Source of the DNA: JAOPZW01 sp963803375
GTDB lineage: Bacteria; Actinomycetota; Thermoleophilia; Solirubrobacterales; Solirubrobacteraceae
DNA length: 64,000 nt
NCBI GenBank assembly: GCA_963803375.1
Contig: CAWDMB010000007.1
Coordinates: 1 to 64,000 of the forward strand
Direction: 5' to 3'
This document shows, piece by piece, positions 42,668 through 52,426 of the stretch. How positions within the stretch are numbered: the stretch's first letter is position 1; each line of letters starts with the position of its first letter. The notes under the pieces are model-generated. The model had not been told where the DNA came from. It did not search any database and was given only the letters and a program-made list of their open reading frames with translations. A program made the translations under genes and the position numbers.

Positions 42668-45600
42668 GCCGCCGCCCCTCGGTCGAGGACATCGCTGAGC
42701 TGCTCCACGAGCGCCGCCGGCGCCCGCCACGCGAAGACGCCGCACGGGCCGCCGTCGACGACCGGCGTCTCCGGCCCGACCATCCCGCGCAGGAACAGAT
42801 AGAGCACCCCGGCGAGGTTGCGCTCGGGGTCGTAGTCCGCCAGTCGCCAGCGCAGGTAGCGGTGCAGGGCCGCCGTGTAGAGCAGCGCCTGCAGCGCGTA
42901 GTGCATGCGCTGCATCTCCGCGGCCAGCGCCGCCGGGCGGTGGTGCCACACGCTCAGCTCCTCGCCCGGGGCGCCGAGCCAGTTGGTCTTGTAGTCGACG
43001 ACGGCGAACCGGTCGGCGCGGGCCCGAACGACGAGATCGATGCTCCCTGTGGCGTAGCCGCGCAGGCCCTGGCGCAGCGCCGGGTCGTCGAGCCGATCGG
43101 CATAGCCGGCGAGCGGGTCGGCCGCGGGCAGATGCTCGCGCAGCACGGCGCCGATCGCCGCGAGCGTCAGCCGGCCGGCTGGCTCGTCGCCGCCGACAAG
43201 CGGCAGCTCGAAGTCCAGCTCGTCGAGGCGATCGGCGCGCTCGACGTCGCGCAAGCGTCTCCCCTCGGCCAACGGCCCCAGCGGGGTCTCGATCGCAGCG
43301 CGCAGGCCGGCCACGACCGCCGCCGGGTCGCCGACGTCGACGCGGCGGCGCGCCCGCGCGCCGGCGAGGTGCGCGCCGAGCTCCGCGTCGAGATCCGCTG
43401 CGGCGAAGTCCGCCGCCTCCAGCACGCGGTGCACGAGCGTGCCGACCTCGACGCCGGCCGGCATCGCCGCCAGCGGCGACGGCGCGCCCCGCAGCGCAGC
43501 GGCCCCATCGTCATCGGGCGCGGCGGCCGGCGGCGCCGCGAGCGCCTCCTCGTCGGAGACGACGCGCTCCTCGGGCTCGCTCGCGACCCGGGCCTCGTGC
43601 GCCCCGGCGGTGATGTCGCTGTAGGAGGTGCGCCGCCAGCGCCGGTCGAGGCGACGGTCGAACCGGGCGGCCGTGAGCTCCGCGGCCTCCCGCGGCTCGC
43701 CCGGCCACGCGCTCGCCGAGCCGACGGCCGCCCGCTCGACGCTGATGCAGCCGGGCGCGTCGGCCGCGAGCGCCTCGAAGCGATCGACCGCCATCGCGTC
43801 GCTCGGCGTCGAGCCGCCCGCGGGCGGCACGTTGCCGTCGGCATCGCGCGCGAACAGCAGCCGGCCGAGCGCCGAGTCGCGACTGTCCCAGGAGCCCGCC
43901 CACCACACGACCGCCTGGTGCTGCGCCCGGGTCAGCGCGACGTAGGCGAGCCGCAGGTCCTCGCCGCGCTGCTCGGCCTCGTGCTGGCGGCGGTGGCGCG
44001 GGAAGTCGGGGCCGTCCGTGCCGACGTCGATGACGCGCTCGTCGCCCGCGTCGGGGTCGTGGAAGAAGACGGGCTGGGGCTCCCGCGGGATCCACCCGGG
44101 CTCCCACAGGTAGGGGCAGTAGACGATCGGGAACTCGACTCCCTTGCTGCGGTGGATCGTGAGGACCTGCACGGCCTCGGCGTCGGACTCCAGGCGGCGG
44201 CTGCGCTCCTCGTCGGTCGTGTCCTCGTCGGCCTCGGCGATCTGCCGGCGCAGCCACGAGGCCAGCGCCGTGACGCCCAGCTGCTCGCTCGTCGCCGCGG
44301 CGTGCAGCAGCTGGCCGACGTGGCGAAGATCGGTGAGGCGACGCTCGCCGTCGAGCGCCCGCAGGACGCGCTCCGGCACGCCCTCGACGAGCGTCATCGT
44401 CTCGGTCAGCGAGGCCACGCCCTTGACGCGCAGCACGCGCGCCCACTGGTGCAGGCGGCGATGCAGCTCCTCCCGGTCGCCCTCGCCGGCGCACGCGACG
44501 CGCTCGGCCGTCCAGCCGAGGAACGGGGTCAGCGCCGCCGAGCCGGCGCGCGCCGACGACGTCGGGCGCTCGAGCGCCTCCAGCAGCGCCACCCAGTCGC
44601 GCGCCGGCGCCGTGCCGAAGACGCTGCCGGCGCCGTTGATGACCGCCGGGATCCCGGCCTCGTCGAGGGCGGCGCGGACCAGCGCCGCGGTTCGGTGGGT
44701 GCGCACGAGGACGGCGACGTGTCCCGGCCGCACGCGCTCGCGGCGCTGCACCGCGCCGCCCTGGGCGCGGATCTCGATCTCGGCCCCCGAGGACAGGAGC
44801 GCCGCCAGGTCGGCCGCAAGGTCCTTCGCGATGTGGTCACGGGCCGGAGCGAGGCGCGCGAACCCCCGCGGCGTGCGCCCGACCGTCGGCTCCTCGCGAT
44901 GCACGACCCGCACGCGCAGCGGCGCCGCGACCGGCGCGCCCGACAGCCGCGGCGTCTGGTTGGCGTCCGCGGCGCGCACCCTGCGATAGACGATGCCCTC
45001 GTGTCCGAGCTTGGCGCCGCCGAACAGCGTGTCGTAGGCGTCGATGAGCCCCTGGTCGCTGCGCCAGTTGACCTCGAGCGTCGCGCGCGCGTCCGCCGCC
45101 CTCGCCGCCTCGAGGTAGGCGTAGACGTCGGCGCCGCGGAAGGCGTAGATCGCCTGCTTGGGGTCGCCGATGAGGACGAGGGTCACGCCGCCCTCGCCGA
45201 ACGCGCGGCGCATGATGTCCCACTGGACCGGGTCGGTGTCCTGGAACTCGTCGACGAGCACGACCCGATAGCGAGCCCGCAGCCGCGCCGCCGCCGCCGG
45301 GCCGCCCGGCCCCTCGAGCGCGTCGTCGAGGCGGGTGAGCAGGTCGTCGTAGGTCATGAGCGCCAGCTGGCGCTTGCGGCGCTCGAGCTCGTCGCGCGCG
45401 GCGAGCGCCAGCCGGCGGCGCATCGCGGCGATCGAGTCCTCCGGCGCGGCTGCGGGCTCGACGCGCACGGCGGGGTTCTCGACCGCGATCCGAGCGATCC
45501 GCGTGGCCTGCGCACGGTCGAAGTCGGGCGTGTCGCGGCCGTGGAAGCGGCGCACGTAGAGGTCGTCGACGACGTCCTCGATCAGGTCGCCGATGTCCTC

Positions 45601-46053
45601 CACGAACGTGGCGTCGGGGTCCACGTCGCCGGCGACGCCCAGCCCGCCCAGCGCCTCCTGGCAGAAGCCGTGGGTCGTGGCGATCGTCGCGGCGTCGAAG
45701 TCGGCGAGCGCTCGGGCGAGGCGCCGGCGCCGCTCGGCGACCTGCTCCGCGGAGCCGGCGGCGAGCAGCGCGACGAGCTCGTCGCTCGGCGGCGCGCCCG
45801 CGAGCGCGCGGTCGAGCCCCTGCTCGGCGCTGACCAGCCGCTCGCGGACGCGCTCGCGCAGCTCGCCCGTGGCCATGCGGGTGAACGTCACCAGCAGCAG
45901 CTCGTCGAGCGGCGTGCCCTCCGCGACGTAGCGCGCGGCCAGGGCGGCGATCGTGAACGTCTTGCCCGTGCCGGCGCTCGCCTCGAGCACGGTCACGCCG
46001 GTGGGCAGCGGCCCGCGGACGTCGAACGGCCGGATGTCGGCGGCGAGGGTCAC
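42664..46053 (-). CDS. recB: Exodeoxyribonuclease V beta subunit
   Basis: 1129 residues from GTG 46053, overlapping the recC stop as GTGA. UvrD-type helicase: Walker A LEASAGTGKTF near residue 24, VVLVDEFQDTDPVQW, LIGDPKQAIYAFRGA, VLTIHRSKGVEFPIVY and YVALTRAQHQ. C-terminal nuclease domain: DLVVRARADRFAVVDYKTNWLG, with the catalytic Asp and Lys. Full length. Runs with recC and recD. Confidence 0.95.
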   Translation of the reverse strand: MTLAADIRPFDVRGPLPTGVTVLEASAGTGKTFTIAALAARYVAEGTPLDELLLVTFTRMATGELRERVRERLVSAEQGLDRALAGAPPSDELVALLAAGSAEQVAERRRRLARALADFDAATIATTHGFCQEALGGLGVAGDVDPDATFVEDIGDLIEDVVDDLYVRRFHGRDTPDFDRAQATRIARIAVENPAVRVEPAAAPEDSIAAMRRRLALAARDELERRKRQLALMTYDDLLTRLDDALEGPGGPAAAARLRARYRVVLVDEFQDTDPVQWDIMRRAFGEGGVTLVLIGDPKQAIYAFRGADVYAYLEAARAADARATLEVNWRSDQGLIDAYDTLFGGAKLGHEGIVYRRVRAADANQTPRLSGAPVAAPLRVRVVHREEPTVGRTPRGFARLAPARDHIAKDLAADLAALLSSGAEIEIRAQGGAVQRRERVRPGHVAVLVRTHRTAALVRAALDEAGIPAVINGAGSVFGTAPARDWVALLEALERPTSSARAGSAALTPFLGWTAERVACAGEGDREELHRRLHQWARVLRVKGVASLTETMTLVEGVPERVLRALDGERRLTDLRHVGQLLHAAATSEQLGVTALASWLRRQIAEADEDTTDEERSRRLESDAEAVQVLTIHRSKGVEFPIVYCPYLWEPGWIPREPQPVFFHDPDAGDERVIDVGTDGPDFPRHRRQHEAEQRGEDLRLAYVALTRAQHQAVVWWAGSWDSRDSALGRLLFARDADGNVPPAGGSTPSDAMAVDRFEALAADAPGCISVERAAVGSASAWPGEPREAAELTAARFDRRLDRRWRRTSYSDITAGAHEARVASEPEERVVSDEEALAAPPAAAPDDDGAAALRGAPSPLAAMPAGVEVGTLVHRVLEAADFAAADLDAELGAHLAGARARRRVDVGDPAAVVAGLRAAIETPLGPLAEGRRLRDVERADRLDELDFELPLVGGDEPAGRLTLAAIGAVLREHLPAADPLAGYADRLDDPALRQGLRGYATGSIDLVVRARADRFAVVDYKTNWLGAPGEELSVWHHRPAALAAEMQRMHYALQALLYTAALHRYLRWRLADYDPERNLAGVLYLFLRGMVGPETPVVDGGPCGVFAWRAPAALVEQLSDVLDRGAAA

Positions 46054-49000
46054 CGGTCGACCATCACCTCGCGCGCCAGCAGGCCGGCCCACATGCGGCG
46101 CGCGTGCCGGCCGAAGCGCGTCGTCTCGGCGTCGTCCCAATCGTCGCCCGCCTCGTCGGGTCGCGGCGACTCGGCGAGCAGCTCGTCGAACGGGCGCACG
46201 CCGCCGAGCACGAGCTGGTGCTCGAGCTCGGCGCCTTCGTTCGGATGGTTCCAGCCCGACTCCCACGCCCTACGCCCGGCTGCCTCGGCGTCCCGGCCGG
46301 CGGCCGCCGCGTGCGCGTACGCCGCCGAGGTCATGCAGGCAAGCGGGAGCGGCTCGCGCATGCCGCGGTCGTAGAGGTCGACGAGCATCGCGAGCTGCGC
46401 CAGCGCCGGCTCGCGGCGGGTGGCCGCCTCGGGCGCGAGCGCGGGGATCCGGGCGATCGTCACACGGGCCCCGTCGGGCGCGCCGGCCCTCGCGCGCCCG
46501 ACGGTGACCGCCTGGAACGGGTGCTCGGGGCGCGCCGCCGTCAGCGCGAGCCAGCGCACCCACGCCGCCAGGCGGTGCCGGGCGTTCACGCGCGAGTACG
46601 TGACCGTCCGCAGCACGTCCCCGCAGACGCCGGGCACCGTGCCGCTGAGCGAGCGCCCGTCGCCGAGGGCGACATTGACGTCGACCGCTCCCGGCTCGGC
46701 GCTGGTGTCGAGCACTGCCCGCGCGGCGGCCGCGATCTCCTCGACGATCGGGCGCACGCGGTCGATCACGGGCTTGGCGAGCCTCCCGGGTGGAAGCGTC
46801 CCGCGCGCGATCTCGGCGGCGACGCACGCCTCGAGGTCGGCACCCGCGAGCGTGCCCTCGAGCAGCCGGCGGCCGACGCCCCACTGCTCGAGGCCGCCCA
46901 GCTCGACCGGCAGCGCGTCGGCGACCTCGTCGAAGTAGTCCCCGACGCTGATGCCGAGCCGCCGTCGCAGGAACGCCCGGACCGGATGCCCGGCGAAGCG
47001 CACGAGGTCCTCGAGCTCCACGAGCGCCGCCGCGTCCCGCGGCAGCGGCCCGGAGAGGAACGGCGCGGGCTCGATGCGCTCCCCGGTCAGCGCTCGCGCG
47101 CCCTCGAGCATGACCGGGTCAAAGCTCCACGTCCGCTCGGGCACGAGGGCGCCGGCGGCGAAGTTGCGTGCGTCGAACGGCTGCAGCGGGTGGCGCACCT
47201 CGACGCGATCGCGGGCCGGTCCTTCGTCGCTGCGGACCGTGCGGTCGATCACGTCGAGCAGCTCTCCGATCGGCACGGCGGGCGGGCGGACGAGGTTGCT
47301 GCGCTCGTCGTTGCCGGTGTAGGTGACGATCAGGCGGTCGGTTGCCGCGAGCAGCGCGTCGAGCAGCAGCTGACGGTCCTGGGTGCGCGCGTCGCGGTCG
47401 CCGACGTGCGGGTCGCCGAGCATCAGGTCGTCGCCGTCGCGCGACGACTTGCGGGGAAAGACGCCGTCGTCCATCCCGAGCAGGCAGACGACGCGATGCG
47501 GCACCGAGCGCATCGGCATGAGCGTGCAGATCGTCAGGTGACCGGTGCGGAAGTTGGCGCGCGTCGGCCGTCCCTGCAGACGCTCGGCGAGCAGGGCGCG
47601 CACCTCGGCCGGCGCGAGGCTCGTCGCGTTGCCGCCGGGCGCCTCGGTCACGACGTCGTCGAGGACACGATCAAGCTCCGAGCGCTGCCAGGCATCGCGC
47701 TCGGTCGTCGCGGTGAGCGCGTCCGCGGCGTCGGCGATCGCACCCGCCCAGGCGTCGATCGTCTTGGGTGCGCCGAGCGCGTCGAGCGACGCTTGGAGGC
47801 GGTCGACGAGCTCGGCGAAGCGCCCCGCGAGCTCGATCGCCGCGCTGTCGACATCGTCGAGCGGCAGCACGCCCTCGAACAGCCGCTCCTCGTCCTCGGT
47901 CATGGTCACGCCGACGAGCACGCGGTCGAGGCCCGCACGCCACGTGCCCGCAGCGAGCGAGTCGAGCTTGAACGGCGCGCGGTGAGCGGCGTCCAAGCCC
48001 CAGCGGATTCCGCTCGCCGCGACCCAGTCCTCGATCCGGGCCACGTCGTCGTCGTCGAGCCCGAACCGCCGGCGCACCGGCTCGCGGTCGACGAGATCGA
48101 GCACCTGCGACGCCGTCACCCGCTCCTCGGCCAGTTCGAGCAGCCGCGCCGCGACCCCGAGCACGGGGTTGGTCTGGCGCAGGGAGCGGTCGGCGAGCCT
48201 GACGCGCAGGTCCGGCGGACGGACCTCGGCGGGCAGCGCCTGCAGCTCATCGTCGTCGTCGGCCACCTCCCCCGCGCCGAACGTCGCTTGGATCAACGGC
48301 GCGAACGTCTCGATGTCCGGGCACATGACGATCACGTCGCGCGGCTCGAGCGTCGTATCCTCCTCGAGCAGGTGCAGGATCGCGTCGCGCAGGACCTCGA
48401 CTTGGCGCGCGCGACCGTGGCAGGCGTGGACCTGCACGCTGCGGTCGTTCTTCCCCAGCGCCGGCCGGGCGTCCTCCTGACCGGGCAGCGGCGCGCCGGC
48501 AGGCCGGCGGTCGGCCCGCACATCGGCCTGGATGCGCGCGAGCAGCGTCTCGGCCCGGTGCTCCACCGGATCGTGGTGATCGACATGCTCGGTTCCGGCG
48601 AGAACGAGCTGCATCTCACGCGCGTCCTGCCCCCATGAGGCCAGCAGTCGGTTCACCGGGAGCGTCGCCGTCGGGTCCTCGCGGCGGCTGATGACCGGCC
48701 GGCACTTCGCCGTGACGCTCGCGACGCGGTCCCACAGCGCCGGCGAGGGATGCAGCACGAAGACGTGAACGTCGCGGCCGACGGCGAGCGCACGCAGCAC
48801 CTGGAGGTGACCCGCGGGCAGGCGCGTCAGGCCGAAGAGCGACACGCGCGCCGGCAGCTCCACGACCCCGGACTGCTCGCGCAGCCGCGCGCAGGCGCCC
48901 TCGACGCGCTCGGCCGGATCCGGCCGTCCGATCCGCTCGCGAAGGCGCCGCCACAGCTCGGCCTGCCAGGCGCCGTCGCCGCCGAGCTCCAGGCCCGCCC

Positions 49001-49508
49001 GGTCGGTGTTCACCCCGCTTGCCCACGCGCGCACCATCTCGGGCCGGTGCAGCGCGTAGCGGTCGAACAGCACGGCGAGGTGGCGCAGGACGCTGAACCG
49101 CCGCGCTCGACGCGCCCGATCCGCCGTCTCGCCCGAGCCGCCGAGGTGCGCGGCCAGGCCTTCCAGCCACGGCTCATCCAGACACCCATCGACAACCTCG
49201 AGCAACGGCCACACCGCCCGCTCCGGCAGCCACGGATCCGCATCGGCATCGATCTCGGAGGCCGTCGCGACCGCGTCGCCGACGAGCCTGCGCGGCGACG
49301 GGAACTCGACGTTTGCGCACACGCCGTCACCACGTCCAGCCCTCGCGCCGAGGCGATCGGAGATCCGCTGCGAGAGCCAGCGCTCCATGCCGCGCGTGGG
49401 CACGGCGACGACCTCCGGCGCAAACGGATCGGGCAACGGATCGGCCAGAAGCGCGCGCAGCGCGTCGACCAAGCCGTCCGCGCGCTCGGATCGGTGGATG
49501 TGCAGCAC
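46050..49508 (-). CDS. recC: Exodeoxyribonuclease V gamma subunit
   Basis: 1152 residues from GTG 49508 (VLHIHRSERADGLVDALRALL). PFAPEVVAVPTRGMERWLSQRI near residue 35 is the RecC opening block, followed by FGLTRLPAGHLQVLRAL and VCLLGMDDGVFPR, typical of this inactivated helicase-fold subunit that recognises Chi. First gene of recC-recB-recD, the order usual in actinobacteria. GGAGGG lies about 14 nt upstream of the start. Confidence 0.93.
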   Translation of the reverse strand: MLHIHRSERADGLVDALRALLADPLPDPFAPEVVAVPTRGMERWLSQRISDRLGARAGRGDGVCANVEFPSPRRLVGDAVATASEIDADADPWLPERAVWPLLEVVDGCLDEPWLEGLAAHLGGSGETADRARRARRFSVLRHLAVLFDRYALHRPEMVRAWASGVNTDRAGLELGGDGAWQAELWRRLRERIGRPDPAERVEGACARLREQSGVVELPARVSLFGLTRLPAGHLQVLRALAVGRDVHVFVLHPSPALWDRVASVTAKCRPVISRREDPTATLPVNRLLASWGQDAREMQLVLAGTEHVDHHDPVEHRAETLLARIQADVRADRRPAGAPLPGQEDARPALGKNDRSVQVHACHGRARQVEVLRDAILHLLEEDTTLEPRDVIVMCPDIETFAPLIQATFGAGEVADDDDELQALPAEVRPPDLRVRLADRSLRQTNPVLGVAARLLELAEERVTASQVLDLVDREPVRRRFGLDDDDVARIEDWVAASGIRWGLDAAHRAPFKLDSLAAGTWRAGLDRVLVGVTMTEDEERLFEGVLPLDDVDSAAIELAGRFAELVDRLQASLDALGAPKTIDAWAGAIADAADALTATTERDAWQRSELDRVLDDVVTEAPGGNATSLAPAEVRALLAERLQGRPTRANFRTGHLTICTLMPMRSVPHRVVCLLGMDDGVFPRKSSRDGDDLMLGDPHVGDRDARTQDRQLLLDALLAATDRLIVTYTGNDERSNLVRPPAVPIGELLDVIDRTVRSDEGPARDRVEVRHPLQPFDARNFAAGALVPERTWSFDPVMLEGARALTGERIEPAPFLSGPLPRDAAALVELEDLVRFAGHPVRAFLRRRLGISVGDYFDEVADALPVELGGLEQWGVGRRLLEGTLAGADLEACVAAEIARGTLPPGRLAKPVIDRVRPIVEEIAAAARAVLDTSAEPGAVDVNVALGDGRSLSGTVPGVCGDVLRTVTYSRVNARHRLAAWVRWLALTAARPEHPFQAVTVGRARAGAPDGARVTIARIPALAPEAATRREPALAQLAMLVDLYDRGMREPLPLACMTSAAYAHAAAAGRDAEAAGRRAWESGWNHPNEGAELEHQLVLGGVRPFDELLAESPRPDEAGDDWDDAETTRFGRHARRMWAGLLAREVMVDR

Positions 49509-49952
49509 GCCGCAGAGTTTCCCTCCACCAGGCGGCTCGGCCTCGATCCCGACGTGTGGCAGCTCGCGCGCCGCAGCCGGTCGAGGGTGGCCGGGAACAC
49601 GGCGGCCGCCATCCGACGCGCCACCCGCGCGGCGCTGCGCGATTTCGATGAGGCCGCGCGCATGAGCGCTCTCACCTCCCTCGAAGGCGTCGGGGTGCCG
49701 ACGGGGTCGACGCTTCTGCATTTCGCCTACTCCGACCGCTATCCGATCCTCGACGTCCGCGCCCTGCAATCGCTGGGCTCCCTACCGAGGTCGGTCTATC
49801 CGGTGAGCGTCTGGCTCGACTATCTCGACTTTCTTGGTTCTCGGTGCGTCTGGGATCTCTGCAATTGGACCCCGGATTGGCCCCCGAAGTTGCGGGGCAA
49901 CGGCCCTCGACCGATCACGCCACGACGATTCGCCCGCCGAGCACCATGTTGA
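49500..49952 (+). pseudogene. Truncated gene fragment (helical-hairpin-type protein)
   Basis: The frame from GTG 49500 has protein character from AAAIRRATRAALRDFDEAARMSALTSLEGVGVPTGSTLLHFAYSDRYPILDVRALQSLG to about SVWLDYLDF (49830), with a helix-hairpin-helix-like EGVGVPTG turn. After that the chain turns into LGSRCVWDLCNWTPDWPPKLRG, which looks unrelated. The 3' part was probably lost when the accessory island was inserted. It overlaps the recC start by 9 bp on the opposite strand. Confidence 0.55.
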
Positions 49953-50487
49953 CCTCGTCGGCGTCGAAGGCGTGCGGATCGAACTCTGCGGCCGTCTCGA
50001 TTCCGAGCCACTCGAGGATGTCGGCGTGCTCCTCGTGGGTCGGGTTGGCGAGCGTCGCGCGGAGGTCGGCGTATCCCCAAACACCGCCGCAGTCCTCGGG
50101 CGGACAACGTCCCTTGCCGGTGAGGCAGACCGGGTAGCGCGCGCCGGGCTCGGCGGCCAGCACCTTCTCGACGACGATGTCGTGCTGCCAGTGATCGCCG
50201 AAGTCGTAGACGTAGCGCATCCGGTCGCCCGGTCCGCTGAGCAGGTCGCTGATCGAGGTTCGGCGCTCGTCTCGATGACCGAGCTCCGGATCGGGCGGGC
50301 CATAGTCGACGCTGCCTGCCTCGAAGGCGTGGAGGTGGTAGTCGTCCCAGCCCATCGCGACTTGGATGGCCTCGTGAAGTCGGTTGAGCCGCATGGTCGC
50401 CGGCACGAGGAGCCGGCGCCATATAGGCGGCTTGGACGCTCCGACCAGGCTGACCTTCAGTTGCAGGATCGGCTCGCTGGAGGTCAT
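49915..50487 (-). CDS. Plasmid pRiA4b ORF-3-like protein
   Basis: 190 residues from ATG 50487 with ribosome site GGAAGGAG. LQLKVSLVGASKPPIWRRLLVPATMRLNRLHEAIQVAMGW, then YVYDFGDHWQHDIVVEK, CPPEDCGGVWGY and DPHAFD are the landmarks of the PRiA4_ORF3 family (DFGD.W, PPED.GG). It is common on plasmids and islands; function unknown. It is last in a run of four leftward genes that begins with the HTH/DUF433 protein. Confidence 0.88.
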   Translation of the reverse strand: MTSSEPILQLKVSLVGASKPPIWRRLLVPATMRLNRLHEAIQVAMGWDDYHLHAFEAGSVDYGPPDPELGHRDERRTSISDLLSGPGDRMRYVYDFGDHWQHDIVVEKVLAAEPGARYPVCLTGKGRCPPEDCGGVWGYADLRATLANPTHEEHADILEWLGIETAAEFDPHAFDADEVNMVLGGRIVVA

Positions 50488-50650
50488 CGGCGCTCCTTCC
50501 GTCGTCTGACGCGTGTCACGCCGTCAACGTAGACCCCGAGCCGGACGCTTGCGCGACGCCCGTCGGAGAGCCTGCGCATGCCAGCGGCGCGTTGCGAGAC
50601 GCACTCGACGAGCGTTCCGGCGGACCGCTTCGCTCCTGACGGCGGCCGAC

Positions 50651-50879
50651 TCAGCCGCGCCAGCGCGCCAGGACCTCCTCGTCCGAGGCCTCGGGCGCGC
50701 CCTCCACGTGCGCCTCGAGCTTGGTCTTCGGCGCCTCGAAGGCGTACAGCCCCCTCGACCCTCGCGGCCTCGACCATCGCGGGGAAGTCGGGGTTCGCCG
50801 CTACCAGCTTGGCGATCATCTCGTCGAGGAAGTCAGGCTCCATGAGCGATCGACGGTACGGAGGGTGGTTCGTCGTCAC
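50651..50879 (-). pseudogene. Small unknown gene with single-base frameshift
   Basis: ATG 50879 overlaps the PIN-like gene stop as ATGA. The frame reads SLMEPDFLDEMIAKLVAANPDFPAMVEAARVEG and then meets a G5 run (50750-50754). Dropping one base gives GLYAFEAPKTKLEAHVEGAPEASDEEVLARWRG and a stop at 50651, a sensible continuation; the uncorrected frame runs on as Arg/Gly-rich shadow. Joined, about 75 residues. Unknown family. Confidence 0.5.
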
Positions 50880-51406
50880 CCCGGCGATCGTCGGCTCGGT
50901 CGGGGCGCCAGCGGATTGGAGGCGAGCTGCTCGTCGTCGAGCCGATGGGCTGCGAACAGGCTTGACGCGTCGGTGTTCTGGTGCTCGGCGACGGTCTTGA
51001 GCTGATCCCAGGGCGCGACAGGTGCCTGTGTCCTCGCCTGTAGCCGCCAGAGCTGCGACTCGTCCGGCCGCGTCCGCTTGCAGATGCCGGCGAGGTGGGC
51101 AAACAGAAGGCCGGTCGCCTTCACCGGGTTGTGCCCCGCTTCGAGTGCGACAACGAGCGTCAGTCGGGTCTGGATGAGCACCGCCAGCTCCAATGGTTGG
51201 AAGAGGATGCTGCTGTCGGTAGTGATGAGTCCGTCCCAGGGCTGGTCGTCGTGGCGCAGCGCGAGCAACAGCTGCCAGTCGTCGAGCTCTGCCATGCGCG
51301 GATCGGTGGCACTTACCGGGACGAGCTCCGCGTCCGCCTGGAAGTTCTGCAGTACGTTGACGATCGGCTGCGGGAAGTTCTGGTCGAGCGCGAAGAGCCG
51401 CGCCAT
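50876..51406 (-). CDS. PIN-like nuclease domain protein, probable toxin
   Basis: 176 residues: MARLFALDQNFPQPIV (first acidic residue of a PIN-like site), DDWQLLLALRHDDQPWDGLITTDSSILFQPLELAVLI (second acidic cluster, TTDSS) and LTLVVALEAGHNPVKATGLLFAHL. It resembles the DUF5615/Mut7-C PIN-like group. It starts 6 bp after the stop of the HTH/DUF433 gene, the normal order antitoxin then toxin. The C-terminal 50 residues are an extension. Confidence 0.65.
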   Translation of the reverse strand: MARLFALDQNFPQPIVNVLQNFQADAELVPVSATDPRMAELDDWQLLLALRHDDQPWDGLITTDSSILFQPLELAVLIQTRLTLVVALEAGHNPVKATGLLFAHLAGICKRTRPDESQLWRLQARTQAPVAPWDQLKTVAEHQNTDASSLFAAHRLDDEQLASNPLAPRPSRRSPG

Positions 51407-51412
51407 CGCGGC

Positions 51413-52129
51413 TCAGGCGACCACTGGCCGCAGGTTCCCCGCGAGCTGGCGCTCGAGGTCGAGCGCCTCGTCGATTGCGGGCCGCTCGATGTCCGGGTAC
51501 AGCCTGTAAATCTTGGCGATGTGCAGGCCACTGTCGGCCAGTGCTCCGAGCGCCTGTGACTCGAGGCGCGTGTGGACAACGTGGGGCGACCCGCCGAGCT
51601 TGCCAGGCACGATGCGCAGCCGCGGCCGCGGCGCGACGAGGTCGGGACCCCGAAGGCCGTCAGCTACCGCGAACGGCGAAAGCACGTCGAGCTCATCGTC
51701 GAGGACACGCTGACGGGCATCGGCCTCGTGGTGCGGCGCGGTCCTGACTAGAACTTGACCGGCGCGGTCGACCACGACCGACGGTCCGGCCTCCTCGGTC
51801 CACGGGGCCATGTCCATCTCCGCCAGCTGCGCGAGCGCGCGCTTGACCACGCTCATGGTGCTCCGCGGGACGCGGCCGTCATCGAGCTCCTTGTCATGGC
51901 GGAGCCAATGGATGATCCGCAGGCCCATTAGGTCGGCGTATGACCAGAGCTTGACCCGCTCGGGCGAGATGCTCGGGACCAGGACGCCCTTGCGCGCCCA
52001 GTCGTGCACGGTCGACAGCGGCACCCCCGAGAGTGCCGCGGTGCGAGGCGCGGGATATGCGCCGCGTGAGCCGAGCATGGTTGGAGCATATTCGCCGCCC
52101 AGCTGCCTGTTGCCACGCGTCAGTGTCAT
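51413..52129 (-). CDS. MerR-type HTH / DUF433 protein, probable antitoxin
   Basis: 238 residues from ATG 52129, with a strong ribosome site (GGGAGGGGG) that lies inside the end of the integrase fragment. AALSGVPLSTVHDWARKGVLVPSISPERVKLWSYADLMGLRIIHWLRH is a MerR-like winged helix; KIYRLYPDIERPAIDEALDLERQL near the end is a DUF433 domain. This combination is known from VapB-like antitoxins paired with PIN-like toxins. Confidence 0.7.
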   Translation of the reverse strand: MTLTRGNRQLGGEYAPTMLGSRGAYPAPRTAALSGVPLSTVHDWARKGVLVPSISPERVKLWSYADLMGLRIIHWLRHDKELDDGRVPRSTMSVVKRALAQLAEMDMAPWTEEAGPSVVVDRAGQVLVRTAPHHEADARQRVLDDELDVLSPFAVADGLRGPDLVAPRPRLRIVPGKLGGSPHVVHTRLESQALGALADSGLHIAKIYRLYPDIERPAIDEALDLERQLAGNLRPVVA

Positions 52130-52287
52130 GGAATCGCCCCCTCCCTGAGAGCCTGAGAGGGCTCCTCCGCGAATGCCGCGTTGACCATCTCAACCTCGTG
52201 CGCGCTCGGCGCGTAGTGCGCGTAGATCTGGTTGGTCTTCGAGTCGGCGTGGCCGAGGAACCCCTGGATCGTGCGCATCGGCTGGCC
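52126..52287 (-). pseudogene. C-terminal fragment of a tyrosine integrase
   Basis: GQPMRTIQGFLGHADSKTNQIYAHYAP then SAHEVEMVNAAFAEE matches the end of phage-type integrases: GH..(S/T)KT..IYAHY, with the second His and the catalytic Tyr. The first 250 or so residues, including Arg and HxxR, are missing. The fragment shows that the island arrived with a recombinase. Its stop overlaps the start of the antitoxin gene. Confidence 0.75.
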
Positions 52288-52426
52288 GGAGCCGCGCGAT
52301 ACCCTTCGACGCGATTCCATTCGAAGATGACGAGCGTCGCCTCATCTCCCACTTCCTCCTCGTTCGCGACGCACGATGATCTCGGCGAAGCAACCCTATG
52401 ACGCCGTGGTTTCGGCTAGCTCGTGC

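Noticed and set aside
42862..46374. Open frame of 1170 codons antisense to recB
   Set aside because: Exact antisense register of RecB codons; no motif and no ribosome site.
52126..52287. Complete small integrase gene
   Set aside because: Only the final 50 residues are present; the catalytic Arg and HxxR regions are absent.
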